Source of the DNA: Deroplatys truncata
Lineage: Eukaryota; Arthropoda; Insecta; Mantodea; Mantidae
Length of the DNA: 64,000 bases
Direction: 5' to 3'
NCBI GenBank assembly: GCA_030765065.1
Contig: CM060977.1
Span: 99,093,795-99,157,794 of the forward strand
Part shown: one piece after another, positions 45,465 through 56,170 of the stretch
How positions within the stretch are numbered: position 1 is the stretch's first letter
Layout: each line of letters opens with the position of its first letter
Notes under the pieces: generated by a model
What the model was told of the DNA's origin: nothing
The model's input: only the letters and a program-made list of their open reading frames with translations
Databases searched by the model: none
Translations under genes and position numbers: made by a program

Positions 45465-48400
45465 ATGAATAACTCAGCGTATAAGGATATTATTCCAAGC
45501 GCTACTGGATACGCTTGTAGTAAATGTAGAAAGGAATTCCTCCGAAGTTATGACAAGAGAAGACACGAGATGAGCTGCAAGAAGCTCTTCAAATGTAAAC
45601 ATTGTAATGTAACCTTTAATGATGGTTACAAGGGACAGCGGCACGAAGACGTATGTGAAATAAGCAGTCCTCAGAAGAAAAGCAGATTGGAGCCTACCAA
45701 ACATCACATATTATCCACAATGGAGGACTGTGACATGAAAGAATACGAGACAGCGTTCGAAGGACGATTGAAATCGTATTTTATACGATGCGATTCATCT
45801 AAGGACTTGAATATGTACCTGCATGAGGCCAAACAACGAATAATCCAGGCAGTGCATAAAGAGCTTGGTATTCACAAGAGTGTGAAAATTAATCTGCTGG
45901 TTGAGTGCCGATTTGTAAACAGTATCGGAGAAACCTGTGACAAAACATTTAAAACACGGAATCAAGCTGCTTTCTTAGAAACGGATCTGGACTCTATGCT
46001 GGAAACGAAAATGAAGAAGTTGGTTACTGAAATGGAGGAGTCACAATTAAAGGGAAGCAGCTGGGCTCTGCTTGCTGTGGAAGGGGTGCGCCTTCGTATT
46101 AACAAGTACAAACCCTTACGAGGAAGCAGCTACATAGCACTACCGCCATCTATTGAAGCAATGAAAGCATGCATTAACATCCAGAATTTAACTGATGAGC
46201 TATGCTTCATATATTCTGTACTAGCCAAATTCGTCGAGAAGAATGCACAGCGTGTGAGTAAATACAAACAGCTTCAAGATAAGTACGACTTCAGCTGCGT
46301 ATCCTATCCTACTCCACTTTCTCAAATACCTAAATTTGAGAAGCTTAATAGGATGTCTATCAACGTTTTCGGTCTGGATGAGAAGCATGAAGTGTATCCG
46401 ATAAAGGTTGCTGACACTGAGCTATCTGACCACCGTGACCTCCTACTATTGAGTGACAGTAGTGGAAAACATCACTATGTATATATCAAGAATTTTGAGA
46501 AGCTCGTTCGACGTCAGAAAACTAAGCATGATGGAGTGATATATACCTGTAAGCGGTGCTTTACACATTTTGACGATCGATATGGACGAAGTGGACTGGA
46601 AAAGCTGCAAGAACATGCATCCATCTGTAATCAGCATGGTGTTGCAAGGGTAGTTATGCCTACAAAGGAGAAATCAATTGTACAGTTTAAAAATTTTGAA
46701 AGGATGTTGAAACTACATTACGTCATCTATGCAGACTTTGAAAGCATTCTCGCTCCATGTCATACATGCATACCCAGTCCTGAAACTTCTTATACAACCC
46801 CTTATCAAGAGCATACAGCAATGAGCTTCTGTGTTTACGTTAAACCATCAACCAGCGTTGAACACCTCGAAACAGGTCTTCCTAAGCAACCCTATGTATA
46901 TCGTGGTTATGATGCTGCTCAGAAGTTTATGGAATACCTGTCATTCCTTGCAAAGGAGATTAATAATATATACAAATCTGTCATGCCCCTGAAACTTACA
47001 GATCAACAGCAGAAGGATTTTGAGTCTTCTATAGTATGCTACTTGTGTGGAAAAACCTTTACTGAAGAGAACTACAAAGTACGCGACCATGATCACATCA
47101 GTGGTGAATATCGGGGAAGTCTTCATAATGAATGCAATTTAGCCTGTAAAACGCCTAAATATATTCCAGTCTTCATGCACAACCTCAGTGGGTATGACTC
47201 ACACTTCATTGTTAAGGAGTTGGGATGTACAAGTGACCGTGTGGAGGTAATTCCTAGCTCTGAAGAAAGCTATATCTCATTCTCCAAGTATGTAGGAGAT
47301 ATAAAGCTCCGTTTTGTAGATAGTTTTCGGTTCCTGAGTACAAGCTTGGATAAGCTGGTAAAAAATCTGACATCGTACCCTGAAACATTGAAGTACTTCG
47401 GAGAAGACAAGATGAAGTTGATGACACGTAAGGGTGTATTTCCCTATGATTACGTCACTTCATGGAACGTCTTGAACGAAACCTGTCTGCCTCCTAAGAA
47501 TTGCTTCTACAATAAACTGAATGAAGAAGAAATTAGTGATGCTGACTACGAACATGCTACAAATGTATGGAGACTGTTCAATGTGAGAAACCTGGGTGAA
47601 TACAGCGACCTCTACTTAATATCTGATGTTCTTCTTCTAGCTGATGTCTTTGAGACATTCAGAGAGCAAACTCTCAAAACGCACAAAGTTGATCCGGCAC
47701 ATTATTTTACCTCTCCAGGACTTACATGGGACGCCATGTTACTGTATACTGGAATCGAACTGGAACTGTTACAGGATTATGATCAACTACTCATGGTGGA
47801 ATCCGGCATAAGAGGAGGTTTATGCCAAGTGTCCCATCGGTATGCAGAGGCTAATAACACTTACATGGAAAAGTTTGATTCGTCGAGACCAACCCAATTC
47901 ATCACATATGAGGACGCTAATAACCAATATGGGTGGGCAATGTGTCACGCCCTTCCTTTTTCCCACTGGATTTCAGTGGGTTTCACCTGAAGAAATAAAC
48001 TTACAAAGCCTAGAAGAAGATGATCCTCATGGATACATATTAGAAGTTGATGTCGAGTATCCTGCTGAACTCCATGATCTGCATAATGATTTACCATTCC
48101 TGCCTGAGTGTCTGAAACCAAAGGAGTCTACTACAAAGAAGTTAATTCCTCACCTTGGATTACGAAAGAAGTATGTAGTGCATTACATGACTTTGAAGCA
48201 AGCTCTTAGTCATGGACTACGACTAACAAAAATCCATCGTGTGCTACAATTCCGACAGTCACAGTGGTTAAAACCGTATGTGTAATTTAACAACAGACTA
48301 CGACAAAAGGCTGCAAATGATTTTGAGAAGGATCTCTACAAACTGTTCAACAATGCTATGTTTGGAAAAACAATGGAGAACCTTCGTAATCGTGTGGATA

Positions 48401-49119
48401 TACGGTTGGTGGTAAACGAGAAGACTCTGGAAAAGTTAATTGCAAAGCCTACGTTTATCGATCGAACAATATATGCTACCAATCTAGCTGCTGTGCATAT
48501 GGCCTCCCGACAGATCGTCTTCAACAAGCCTATATACATTGGAATGAGTGTGTTGGACATCTCCAAGACATTAATGTATCACTATCATTATGATGTGTTG
48601 TTACCGCATTATGGAGTTGAAAACCTGAAGCTGATGTATATGGATACTGATTCATTCATCCATCAAGTTACAACTGAAGATGTGTACAAGGACAAGCTAC
48701 GTTTTCTTGAGCATCTGGATACGGCTGATTATCCTAAAAACCATATATGCTATTCAGCTCTAAACAAGAAAGTGCTTGGAAAATTTAAAGATGAGGCTAA
48801 TGGTAAAATCATCCAACGCTTTGTCGGACTGCGACCTAAGATGTATGCGCTAGATATCCACGGCTCAATCATAAAAAAGATTAAAGGTATAAAACGTGGC
48901 GCTATTAAGCAGCACATCACATTCGACAGTTATACAGACTGTCTTAAAGCCCGAGAAATAATAAGGACACCCATGAATCTGATCCTGTCACGAAAACATA
49001 CTGTTACCACAGTGCAAGTGAATAAAATTGCATTGACTCCATACGATAAAAGAGTCGTTGCTGAGGATGGAATAACGACATATGCATATGACCATTACAG
49101 CATTACAAGCAGTGCCTAA
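45465..49119 (+). pseudogene. polB: Polinton-type protein-primed family B DNA polymerase, right copy (frameshift + in-frame stop)
   Basis: Same gene as the left copy, with ATG at 45,465. The frame is open to 47,990 and carries both zinc fingers, exonuclease I-III and motif A (GAC at 47,913). A net +4-base change at ~47,961 shifts the frame just after motif A. The original frame resumes in another phase up to the shared TAA (48,283-48,285) and then through motifs B and C (YMDTDS at 48,637-48,654) to 49,119. Six residues differ from the left copy before the shift. The normal enzyme would copy linear DNA from a protein primer. This copy cannot make it without bypassing two lesions. Confidence 0.88.
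47957..47980 (+). other. Template-switch insertion in right PolB
   Basis: The right arm reads CCCACT-GGATTTC-AGTGGG, a perfect 6-bp stem around a 7-nt loop. The left arm has GGT in place of the seven bases TCCCACT. The new bases are the complement of the AGTGGG that follows. This is the signature of quasi-palindrome correction by strand switching, and it causes the frameshift. Confidence 0.8.
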
Positions 49120-49217
49120 GAGAATCTAATCCTTAGATGATAATTTTCTCGTGATTCTACAACTTTAAAAAGTGGAAGTTTGCCATGTACTGTGTATACA
49201 TCTAGCAGACACCTAAG

Positions 49218-49223
49218 AATAAA
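49218..49223 (+). terminator. PolB polyadenylation signal, right arm
   Basis: AATAAA ~100 bases after the stop codon, followed by AATAAAAATAA. Confidence 0.5.
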
Positions 49224-49969
49224 TAAAAATAAGAATGTGGAAGGGAGGTGGTAACACTGCCATTAGGAGCAAATCCTAGTGCTAGTCTCAAGCCTAGATA
49301 AAAGGGGAGAGGCGCCTACCCTTACAATCCTTATCTAATAAAGCATCAATTAACTGGTAAAGACGATACACCTAACCCCAATTAACCATACAAAAACAGA
49401 AAAGCTGAATAAAACAATAATATTACTAACAGAGCTTAAGGTCGGGTTATAAAAGGCATCTCTACATACTTACACATGCTAGCATTAGAATATTGAGAAG
49501 GTCATAAAAGGATCTGATATGACTGTAAAAAACGTTAGAAATGGTTATAGATCATAAGACCTGTGTAATACAAGAGAAAAACTCTATAAACAAGAGAGAA
49601 TGCCTGAAAACCATTTCCCCAAAAGCCCACCAGGAACTCTAATGGCTTAAAAATAGCCACTGCACTTTCCAAATGTCCATAAAAACAGCCACTACATTTA
49701 CCAAAAGCCGATAAAACAGTCACTACACTTATCCAAAAGCCGATAAAATAGCCACTGCACTTTCCAAAAGCCGATAAAACAGCCACTACACTTATCCAAA
49801 AGCCCCTTCAGGAACTCTTAATGGTCTGTGCCTATGCCACATCCATAACCTAAAATACCTTTAAAGAGCCATAAACACTCCTAGCACGAGCTTTGAAAAC
49901 GTCTTGAAAATTGTCAGAATACCTTAAAAACATTATAAAACACTCGAAATATTCTGAAACCTATATAAA

Positions 49970-51005
49970 TACCCTGAATCTACCTGCTCCAGTTCCCTAC
50001 CTCTCTCATACACAAGACATGCTCTGCCCTTCAACTCTGTCTAGCCTAACACCCCTCCTCGTTTTCCTATACCTTTCATATAAACCATACTCCACTTCTT
50101 GACCTCTGCCTAGCCTAACACCCTGCTCCTGTTCCCTACCTCTCTCATATACAAGACATGCTCTACCCTTCAACTCTGTCTAGCCTAACACCCCTCCTCG
50201 TTTTCCTATACCTTTCATATAAACCCTACTCTACTTCTTGACCTCTGTCTAGCCTAACACCCCTGCTCCTGCTCCCTACCCCTCTCATATACAAGACATG
50301 CTCTGCCCTTCAACTCTGTCTAGCCTAACACCCCTCCTCGTTTTCCTATACCTTTCATATAAACCATACTCTACTTCTTGACCTCTGCCTAGCCTAACAC
50401 CCCTGCTCCTGTTCCCTACCTCTCTCATATACAAGACATGCTCTGCCCTTCAACTCTGTCTAGCCTAACACCCCTCCTCGTTTTCCTATACCTTTCATAT
50501 AAACCCTACTCTACTTCTTGACCTCTGTCTAGCCTAACACCCCTGCTCCTGTTCCCTACCCCTCTCATATAAAAGACATGCTCTACCCTTCAACTCTGTC
50601 TAGCCTAACACCCCTCCTCGTTTTCCTATACCTTTCATATAAACCATACTCTACTCGACCTCTGACTATCCTAGCGCTTCTCCTCGTATTCCCTGCCACT
50701 CTCATATAAAGCACATTCCTCCTACTTCAACCTCTGTCTATCCTAGCATCTACCCTCGTTTTCCCTATCTCCCTCCCCATATAAACTCATTTTCCTCTAT
50801 GAAGACTCTCTCAACCTAGCATCTCCCATCGTTTTCCCTATCCTTTCCCTTATAAAGCGTATATTCAGACCTTTCAAACCCTGTCTAGTCGACATCTAAC
50901 CTCATATTCCCTATCTCCCCCATATAAACGCATTTTTCCTCCTTGGATGCTCTCCTAGCCTAGCATCTACCCTCGTTTTCCCTATCTTTTCCCATATAAA
51001 CGCAA
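49970..51005. repeat. Subterminal tandem repeats, right arm
   Basis: Mirror of 33,885-34,920: five 140-bp units and outer ~70-bp subunits. Confidence 0.85.
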
Positions 51006-51039
51006 AAAACTGTGCCAGGTCTGTCCTAAATAACCTACT

Positions 51040-51045
51040 ATGGGA
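51040..51045. repeat. 6-bp target site duplication ATGGGA, right
   Basis: Follows the terminal ...CCTACT directly. The sequence beyond it is the continuation of family A and not the complement of the left flank. Confidence 0.9.
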
Positions 51046-51420
51046 CTTCACTAGCTATTCCCAGAAAGTTCAACAAATACATTTCATTTGTCATGTAAAT
51101 ATATTAAATATGTGGTATTTTAATCAAGGTCTTTAGAGCCATGTTTTACAAATTAAAAATATTCGAAAAGATATGTATCTAAAATGTAGTTAGGAAAATA
51201 CTGAATGCACCTTTGGAAAACACTGAACTGAAATACCAAATTTGGTGTTTAACCGAATTTTTGTAGATATATGATTAACACACACATATACACATTTGTT
51301 TCTAAAAGTTCATTTTTTTCCCAGGGAGCCTCAAAACGTATACTTCCACTGAGATCACGATATCGAATTTTTGGTTAGAATACAATACTTCCTCTGCTTA
51401 CTACAAGTACATAAGTTGTT
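51046..51420 (+). repeat. Family A copy interrupted by the palindromic Polinton (right part)
   Basis: Resumes with 'cttcactagctattcccagaaagttcaac' and proceeds through 'gtcatgtaaatatattaaatatgtgg', 'aaataccaaatttggtg' and the tail region near 51,410. Confidence 0.7.
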
Positions 51421-52199
51421 GAAAATATAAGCACACTAACTAAGGCAAGAATTTTGTTGGATTGTAATAAGGGGCGAGGAAGTAGATTTACCAACTTCCC
51501 CCCTGCACGGCTACATGAGGAGGAGTTAAGTACACGTCATCTCACTACTAGGTCGTCATTAGTACACCTACTGCTGGGATGTACATTAGCGCAGAACGTC
51601 ACAAGAAGAGCGGATGTGTTTATAGCACTGGTCGTGGAAATGGAATCCCAAGCCGCTGGTCTAGAAAGGATACCCAGAAATATGAACCAGCGTTTTATAT
51701 GTCACATAAATATAGAACTACAGGAAAACACTGAATATATTTTTATTTCTTCCCAAACAACTGAGAGATATACTTAAGTAAATAGTAACGTATTCAACTT
51801 CCCTATTAATTATTTTAGGTCGTTTTAACCACATGGTCATTCCGCTCATCCCTATACCATACCAACTTGCTTCGTCACATGTCCACAGAGGCATGTGCTT
51901 AGCAACGTACCTACCTCTGCTTCTGTAATGGGCATATGGCAAGCTCGACACGTGTACATAGAAGCATGCGTATAACTATACTTCTGCTTCTACACCTGCC
52001 GGACAGATGGCAACCATCTATTTTTCATTTTTACCATTTCTTAATTTTGAAGTGGAGCATTAGAATCATGGTACTAAATATCCATTCCGGTATTTATTCA
52101 ACCTTTTGTTGTTCATTTTCGCTGATCAGTAAATATACTATACAAAGCACTGATAAAAAATAAACTAACGTAACAATGAAACAATATATGTGGTTGGTC
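51421..52199. other. Unassigned region
   Basis: A 107-codon ORF at 51,454-51,777 begins without an ATG and has no recognisable domain. Nothing else is seen. Confidence 0.35.
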
Positions 52200-52210
52200 A
52201 AATTGATTCC

Positions 52211-52815
52211 GACTCCACTTCAACCATTCAGGCTCTCTGCTCGCAAGGAAACCAACATGAGGACGATCTGGTCACTGAATGCCAAGACAGACTGCATAAA
52301 CTGCAAGAATTGACATAAGTTCGTTTGCAATGGGTCCCGGGCCACTGCTACCTTGACGGAAATGAGAAATCCGACGCTTTAGCCAAGGAAGGATGCTCAA
52401 TGGAGCAGCCAGTTGTACCAATGACATACTCAAACATCAGTAGCGTCATAACATCTCGAATCAAAGGAGCAATTGTAGACTCTCGGAAGGTAGCGGCAGC
52501 TGATACAAGATGGGAAATGCTTGCTTCAAACCCCATCCCCAACAACCTGCCCCGAGAGCTGGCAGTAGCCACCTTTAGGATGACTTCAGGGCACGATTAT
52601 TTGCAAAAACACCAGCATAGAATCGGTGTGGTTGATAGCCCAATTTGTCCCCTCTGCTTGCAAGAGGAAGGCACTGCTGACCATTTGGCCTCCTGCACTG
52701 CCCTGCAGACTGTTATAGTGGAAGATTCTATGGAAGAAAGGTCACGACTGTACTGGGAGGCAAGGCGTTGAATGGCAGACCAGCCAAGGACAGGCGTTGG
52801 CCGAAGAAGAAGAAG
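52211..52815 (+). mobile_element. 5'-truncated LINE, ORF2 3' end
   Basis: A 605-bp insertion bounded by the 11-bp duplication AAATTGATTCC (52,200-52,210 and 52,816-52,826). The 3' end is a short (GAA)n tail. It holds only the end of ORF2, so it is a typical target-primed, 5'-truncated copy. Confidence 0.75.
52220..52771 (+). pseudogene. LINE ORF2 fragment: RNase H end and C-terminal zinc motif
   Basis: 'LQWVPGHCYLDGNEKSDALA' is the RNase H C-terminal signature (WVPGH..l.GNE.aD.lA) found in I/Jockey-group LINEs. 'CPLCLQEEGTADHLASC' is the terminal Cys/His motif. An in-frame stop lies just before the WVPGH segment (at ~52,314), so the upstream RNase H part is separated. It is non-functional. 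Confidence 0.75.
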
Positions 52816-52849
52816 AAATTGATTCCACTAGCAATAAATCAGGAATTAA

Positions 52850-53400
52850 AAATGATTGTATAAAGTTATAACAATTATTGCAATAGTTAACAAATTAACA
52901 CTTGTACAATGCCTGAGGGTGTCTTCAGTAGAATGTCCTGTGGTAATTTCCTCTTTAGTCTTGTTCAAAGAAGGATTCTTGATCTTAGTTTGTACACCAT
53001 TGCTCATGGGACATCAGCCAGATTGGAATAAAAGGATTGATCCGATGTAGGTACTGTTTAACTGTAAAGGTTCCAAGGTACCTTACAAACCAAGGAACTC
53101 TTGTTGTTGCTCTGAGAAATTTGTTCTTAATATTTTGAATTCTGTGAATGTGTGTGTGTGTGTTCCTTCCTGCTCCCCATATAGGAGATCCACACATTGA
53201 CAGAGGTCCTATTACACATTCCTAAAGAAGAATAGAACATTCCAAAGCTAGTTTGGAGCGCTTGTTTATTAGAGAATATAATTTAGTTATCCTGGAAGCT
53301 GCAAGTGTTGCAATGTATTATTCAATGTGACCTTCTCCAGGTCATTTGCTAACAAATTGCACTCCAAGCTATTCAATCGGTCTTGAGAGAATAACCATTT
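52850..53400 (-). pseudogene. Jockey-like LINE reverse transcriptase, C-terminal fragment
   Basis: The minus strand reads 'SPIWGAGRNTHTHIHRIQNI' and 'KNKFLRATTRVPWFVRY', the conserved end of Jockey-group ORF2 (PvWG.a...hi.klQ..QNk.LR...apwfvrn). It continues upstream on the other side of the mariner at 54,716-55,300. Confidence 0.7.
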
Positions 53401-53402
53401 TA
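53401..53402. repeat. Mariner TA target duplication, left
   Basis: TA directly before the terminal CGGGGGTCATCC. It is matched by TA at 54,716-54,717. Confidence 0.8.
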
Positions 53403-54715
53403 CGGGGGTCATCCAGAAACTAAGTTCCGATCGCGTCCAGAGATGGTACCACCAGTCGGATAAGAATGCGCATGCCAGGAGTAGAGAGGAAGTATGTGGG
53501 AATAATGCAGCACAGTTTCAATCTTGTGACGGCTGTGGTTTATGGCACAGTGATCGGAAAAAATGGCCGCCCTAATCTTGTCTCCCGCTAACAGCGAGGT
53601 TCGTGCAGTCATCCAATTTTTGCACTCTCGAAAGCAATCTCCAGCAGAGATCCATCGCCAATTGTGTATCGTATGTATGGACACGACATTATGTGCGACA
53701 GTATGGTAAGATGATGGTGCAGGCATTTCACTGAAGGACGAACCAATATTCACGACGAAGACCGTAGTGGCCGACCATTCCTGGTGACGCCAGAACTGAT
53801 GAAAAGTGTGCGGCAAGCAATTGTGCAGAACCGGTGCATCACAATTTCAGAACTCTCTTGTAAATTCCCCAAGATGTCTAGCTCGCTTCTGCACGAAATT
53901 GTCTCCCGGTGGCTTGGTTTTCACTTAGTGTGTGCAAGATGGGTGCCAAGGCAACTGACTAATGAAAACAAAACGAAACGTCTGGCCGCAGCATTGACAT
54001 TCCTACAGCGATACGCAGAGAAAAGGGACGAGTTTCTCAACAGTATTGCCACAGGAGATGAAACATGGTGTCGCATGTCACATCAGAGACAAAGCAACAA
54101 TCAATGCATTAGCATCATAGTGGCTTACCTGTGAAGACCAAATTGAAACAGACAACCTCTGTCAAAAAATTATGCACACTGTCTTCTGGGATCGAAATGT
54201 TGACCTATTGTGTCAGTTCTTACCGCGAGGGGAGACTTTAAACGCTGATTGATATTGTCAGTCATTAATAAACTGAGGAGGACAATCCAGAACAAGAGTC
54301 TGGGATGTTGACAAGAGTCACTACGCTATTGCATGACAATGCAAGACCCCATACAGCCAACGCCACAATGTGTTGAATCAGTTTGGATGGGAGATCTTCG
54401 ACCATCCACCCTACAACCCGATCTCGCCCCAAGCGAGCTTCATCTCTTTCGTCTCATGAAGCGTTTTCTGACAGGAAAACCTTTCCACAATGGCTCTGAA
54501 GTGCAGAATGAACAGACTTCGTGGCTTCGGACATTGGCGGCAGACTCCTATGACTTGGGCATACAATCGATGATGCACCGTTACGATAAGTGCCTTAACA
54601 ATGGTGGTGACTATGTTAAAAATATCCAATGAAGTGATTATTGCAATAAATATCCCTTACTTAGTGATAATTTTGATCTCTTTATCGCTCATCGTTAGTT
54701 TCTGGATGACCCTCA
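53403..54715 (+). mobile_element. Mariner transposon nested in a LINE
   Basis: 1,313 bp with ~20-bp terminal inverted repeats sharing GGGTCATCCAGAAACTAA and TA target duplications. This is full length for the mariner family. It sits inside the minus-strand Jockey-like LINE, whose two halves (52,850-53,400 and 54,716-55,300) flank it. Confidence 0.9.
53563..54632 (+). pseudogene. Mariner transposase, frameshifted
   Basis: Recognisable from the ATG at 53,563 ('EVRAVIQFLHSRKQSPAEIH', helix-turn-helix 1). It continues through 'SRWLGFHLVCARWVPRQLT' and the first catalytic segment TGDETW (54,051-54,068). The second is 'HDNARPHTAN' (about 54,334-54,363), and the third is 'PDLAPSELHLF' with the closing 'MHRYDKCLNNGGDYV'. 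This is a mariner D,D34D-type enzyme. Several frameshifts and stops (e.g. after HDNARPHTANATMC) separate the pieces, so it is inactive. Confidence 0.85.
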
Positions 54716-55300
54716 TAATTGTACTGTGAAGAGGACAATGGAAAGTCATTATGAAAGGTGTTGGTGAGAATATTTTAGCTTTCCTTTTTACTAATATTGA
54801 GAGAGATACGCCGTACTGAAAACCATTTGCTGAGTAGGTATAGACGGAGATATATTAAGAGAGCTAGTACTTCTAACTATTTTGAATTCGCATTCATATT
54901 TGTGCAAATCGGTTGTACTTCATGAATATCATGAGTAAAAATATTAAATAACAAAGATACAAGAACCAATCCTTGTGGAACTCTAGCAGATATTGGTTGG
55001 ATTTATTTATTTTTAACCATCATTTCGAACCAAAACTGGGTCCTGTTATGAAGTTAGAAAGTATTTGGATAAGGTAGTCTGGTAGTCCAGTACTGCATAA
55101 TTTCAGCAGTATTCCTTCATGCCACACATTGTCGAAGGCCTGAGAAATATCTAGAAATACAGCTGCAGTATATTCTTATTTTCAAAGCCATTAATGATAG
55201 ACTGAAGTAAAATCTGAAGCTATTGGAATGTTTGGGACGTAAACCAAGTTAAAAATCTGGAATAATATGTTTGCAGATTAAGTTGAAACACGTTTCAGTA
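54716..55300 (-). pseudogene. Jockey-like LINE reverse transcriptase, central fragment
   Basis: The minus strand reads 'AAVFLDISQAFDNVWHEGIL' followed by 'LCSTGLPDYLIQIL' and a degraded 'GVPQG'-like region. This is the RT palm start (LD.s.AFD.VWH). Stops are frequent. It is the same relic as 52,850-53,400. Confidence 0.75.
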
Positions 55301-55469
55301 CGATTTTGATAAACAAATTTTTAAAAAATGATTGGATGATAACTGAATGGTAAGTGTTTCGGTTTGCCATGTTTGTGAAATACGAACATTTTAATAAACT
55401 TTTATGCTTGTGGAAAGTATCCAGTGCTTAACGAAGCGCTGAAAATCTGAACCAAGTGACTTAAAGTAT

Positions 55470-56170
55470 TCTTTGTTAAATCTTTAGTACAAATACACAG
55501 ACTATCACTCGGATAGATACACACAGGCTCGTTTTTTTCCCTAAAAATCTTCTTTGTTTTTATTAAACAAATCTTCAAAAATATATTTCCGGTAAAATCT
55601 CTACATCGAAGATTTGGTAGAGCAGACTACTTCCTCTTTTTACTCTAAGTACGCAGCACAGTGAGCAAATAAGCCTCCTTACTTTCTTTAGCACGTACAT
55701 GTTTAGTAGAAAAGGTAATGCATTCCACCCAAAGATTCAATACCGATATTTCACCATAATCACATGCTTTGACGTCCAAGCTGTCCTTAAGGCCAGCGTA
55801 TAGCGTCCAGTTCTTAAACATTTGACTATCGCTGTTCCCTCTGTATCTATAACAAGATGTGTAATGTAGCTAATCCCGGAAACGTTTATCTGGATTAAAA
55901 TGAAGTAGATAGAAAAATAAGCTTTCTTAGGATAAGTTTGTATACCCATTAATAACTTATACATGGTAGAGAAAGTCATGTGAATGTAATATATCAGATG
56001 TTTTTAATACAACGCACGGACTAAAACAGAGATACAAACACGGCCTTTTTCTAAAAATGGACTTTTTGCTTTGAGATCGCTAGACATGTATTTCCGTTAA
56101 AGTCTCGACATCGAAGTATTGGCACAATACAGTACCTCCTCCAATTACTCTAAGTACATAGTATATATTA
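55470..56170. repeat. Family A fragments, mixed orientation
   Basis: Tail pieces at 55,490-55,640 (+) and 56,020-56,165 (+). A minus-strand head part lies at 55,720-55,990, with 'ttaaacatttgactatcgctgttc' and 'gagaaagtcatgtgaatgtaat'. Confidence 0.55.

Larger units (their letters stand above)
33851..51039. mobile_element. Palindromic Polinton/Maverick-derived element carrying two divergent PolB genes
   Basis: A 17,189-bp element whose left arm (33,851-42,430) and right arm (42,454-51,039) are nearly identical inverted copies around a ~23-nt spacer. The ends are 5'-AGTAGGTTATTTAGGACAGA and its complement, flanked by ATGGGA, as expected for Polinton integration (6-bp duplication, AG ends). Each arm carries a family B DNA polymerase gene pointing outward. 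Known Polintons are 15-20 kb with terminal repeats of a few hundred bases up to a kilobase or so, and also encode integrase, protease, capsid proteins and packaging ATPase. None of these is seen here. I infer a non-autonomous inverted-dimer derivative formed by fold-back replication. Confidence 0.88.
42454..51039. repeat. Right inverted arm (~8.59 kb)
   Basis: Mirror of the left arm. The arms differ by only a few bases in length. I found six single-base differences in the first part of PolB plus one 4-bp net insertion at ~47,961. The C-terminal PolB segment encodes an identical 253-residue stretch in both arms. Confidence 0.92.

Noticed and set aside
33851-51039. The palindrome as a simple hairpin-read or chimera artefact
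   Set aside because: A missed-adapter or chimeric fold-back would return into the complement of the left flank. Here the right flank is different, carries the matching ATGGGA duplication, and continues the interrupted family A repeat. The arms also differ at several bases. Collapse of a unique middle cannot be excluded and is listed as a check.
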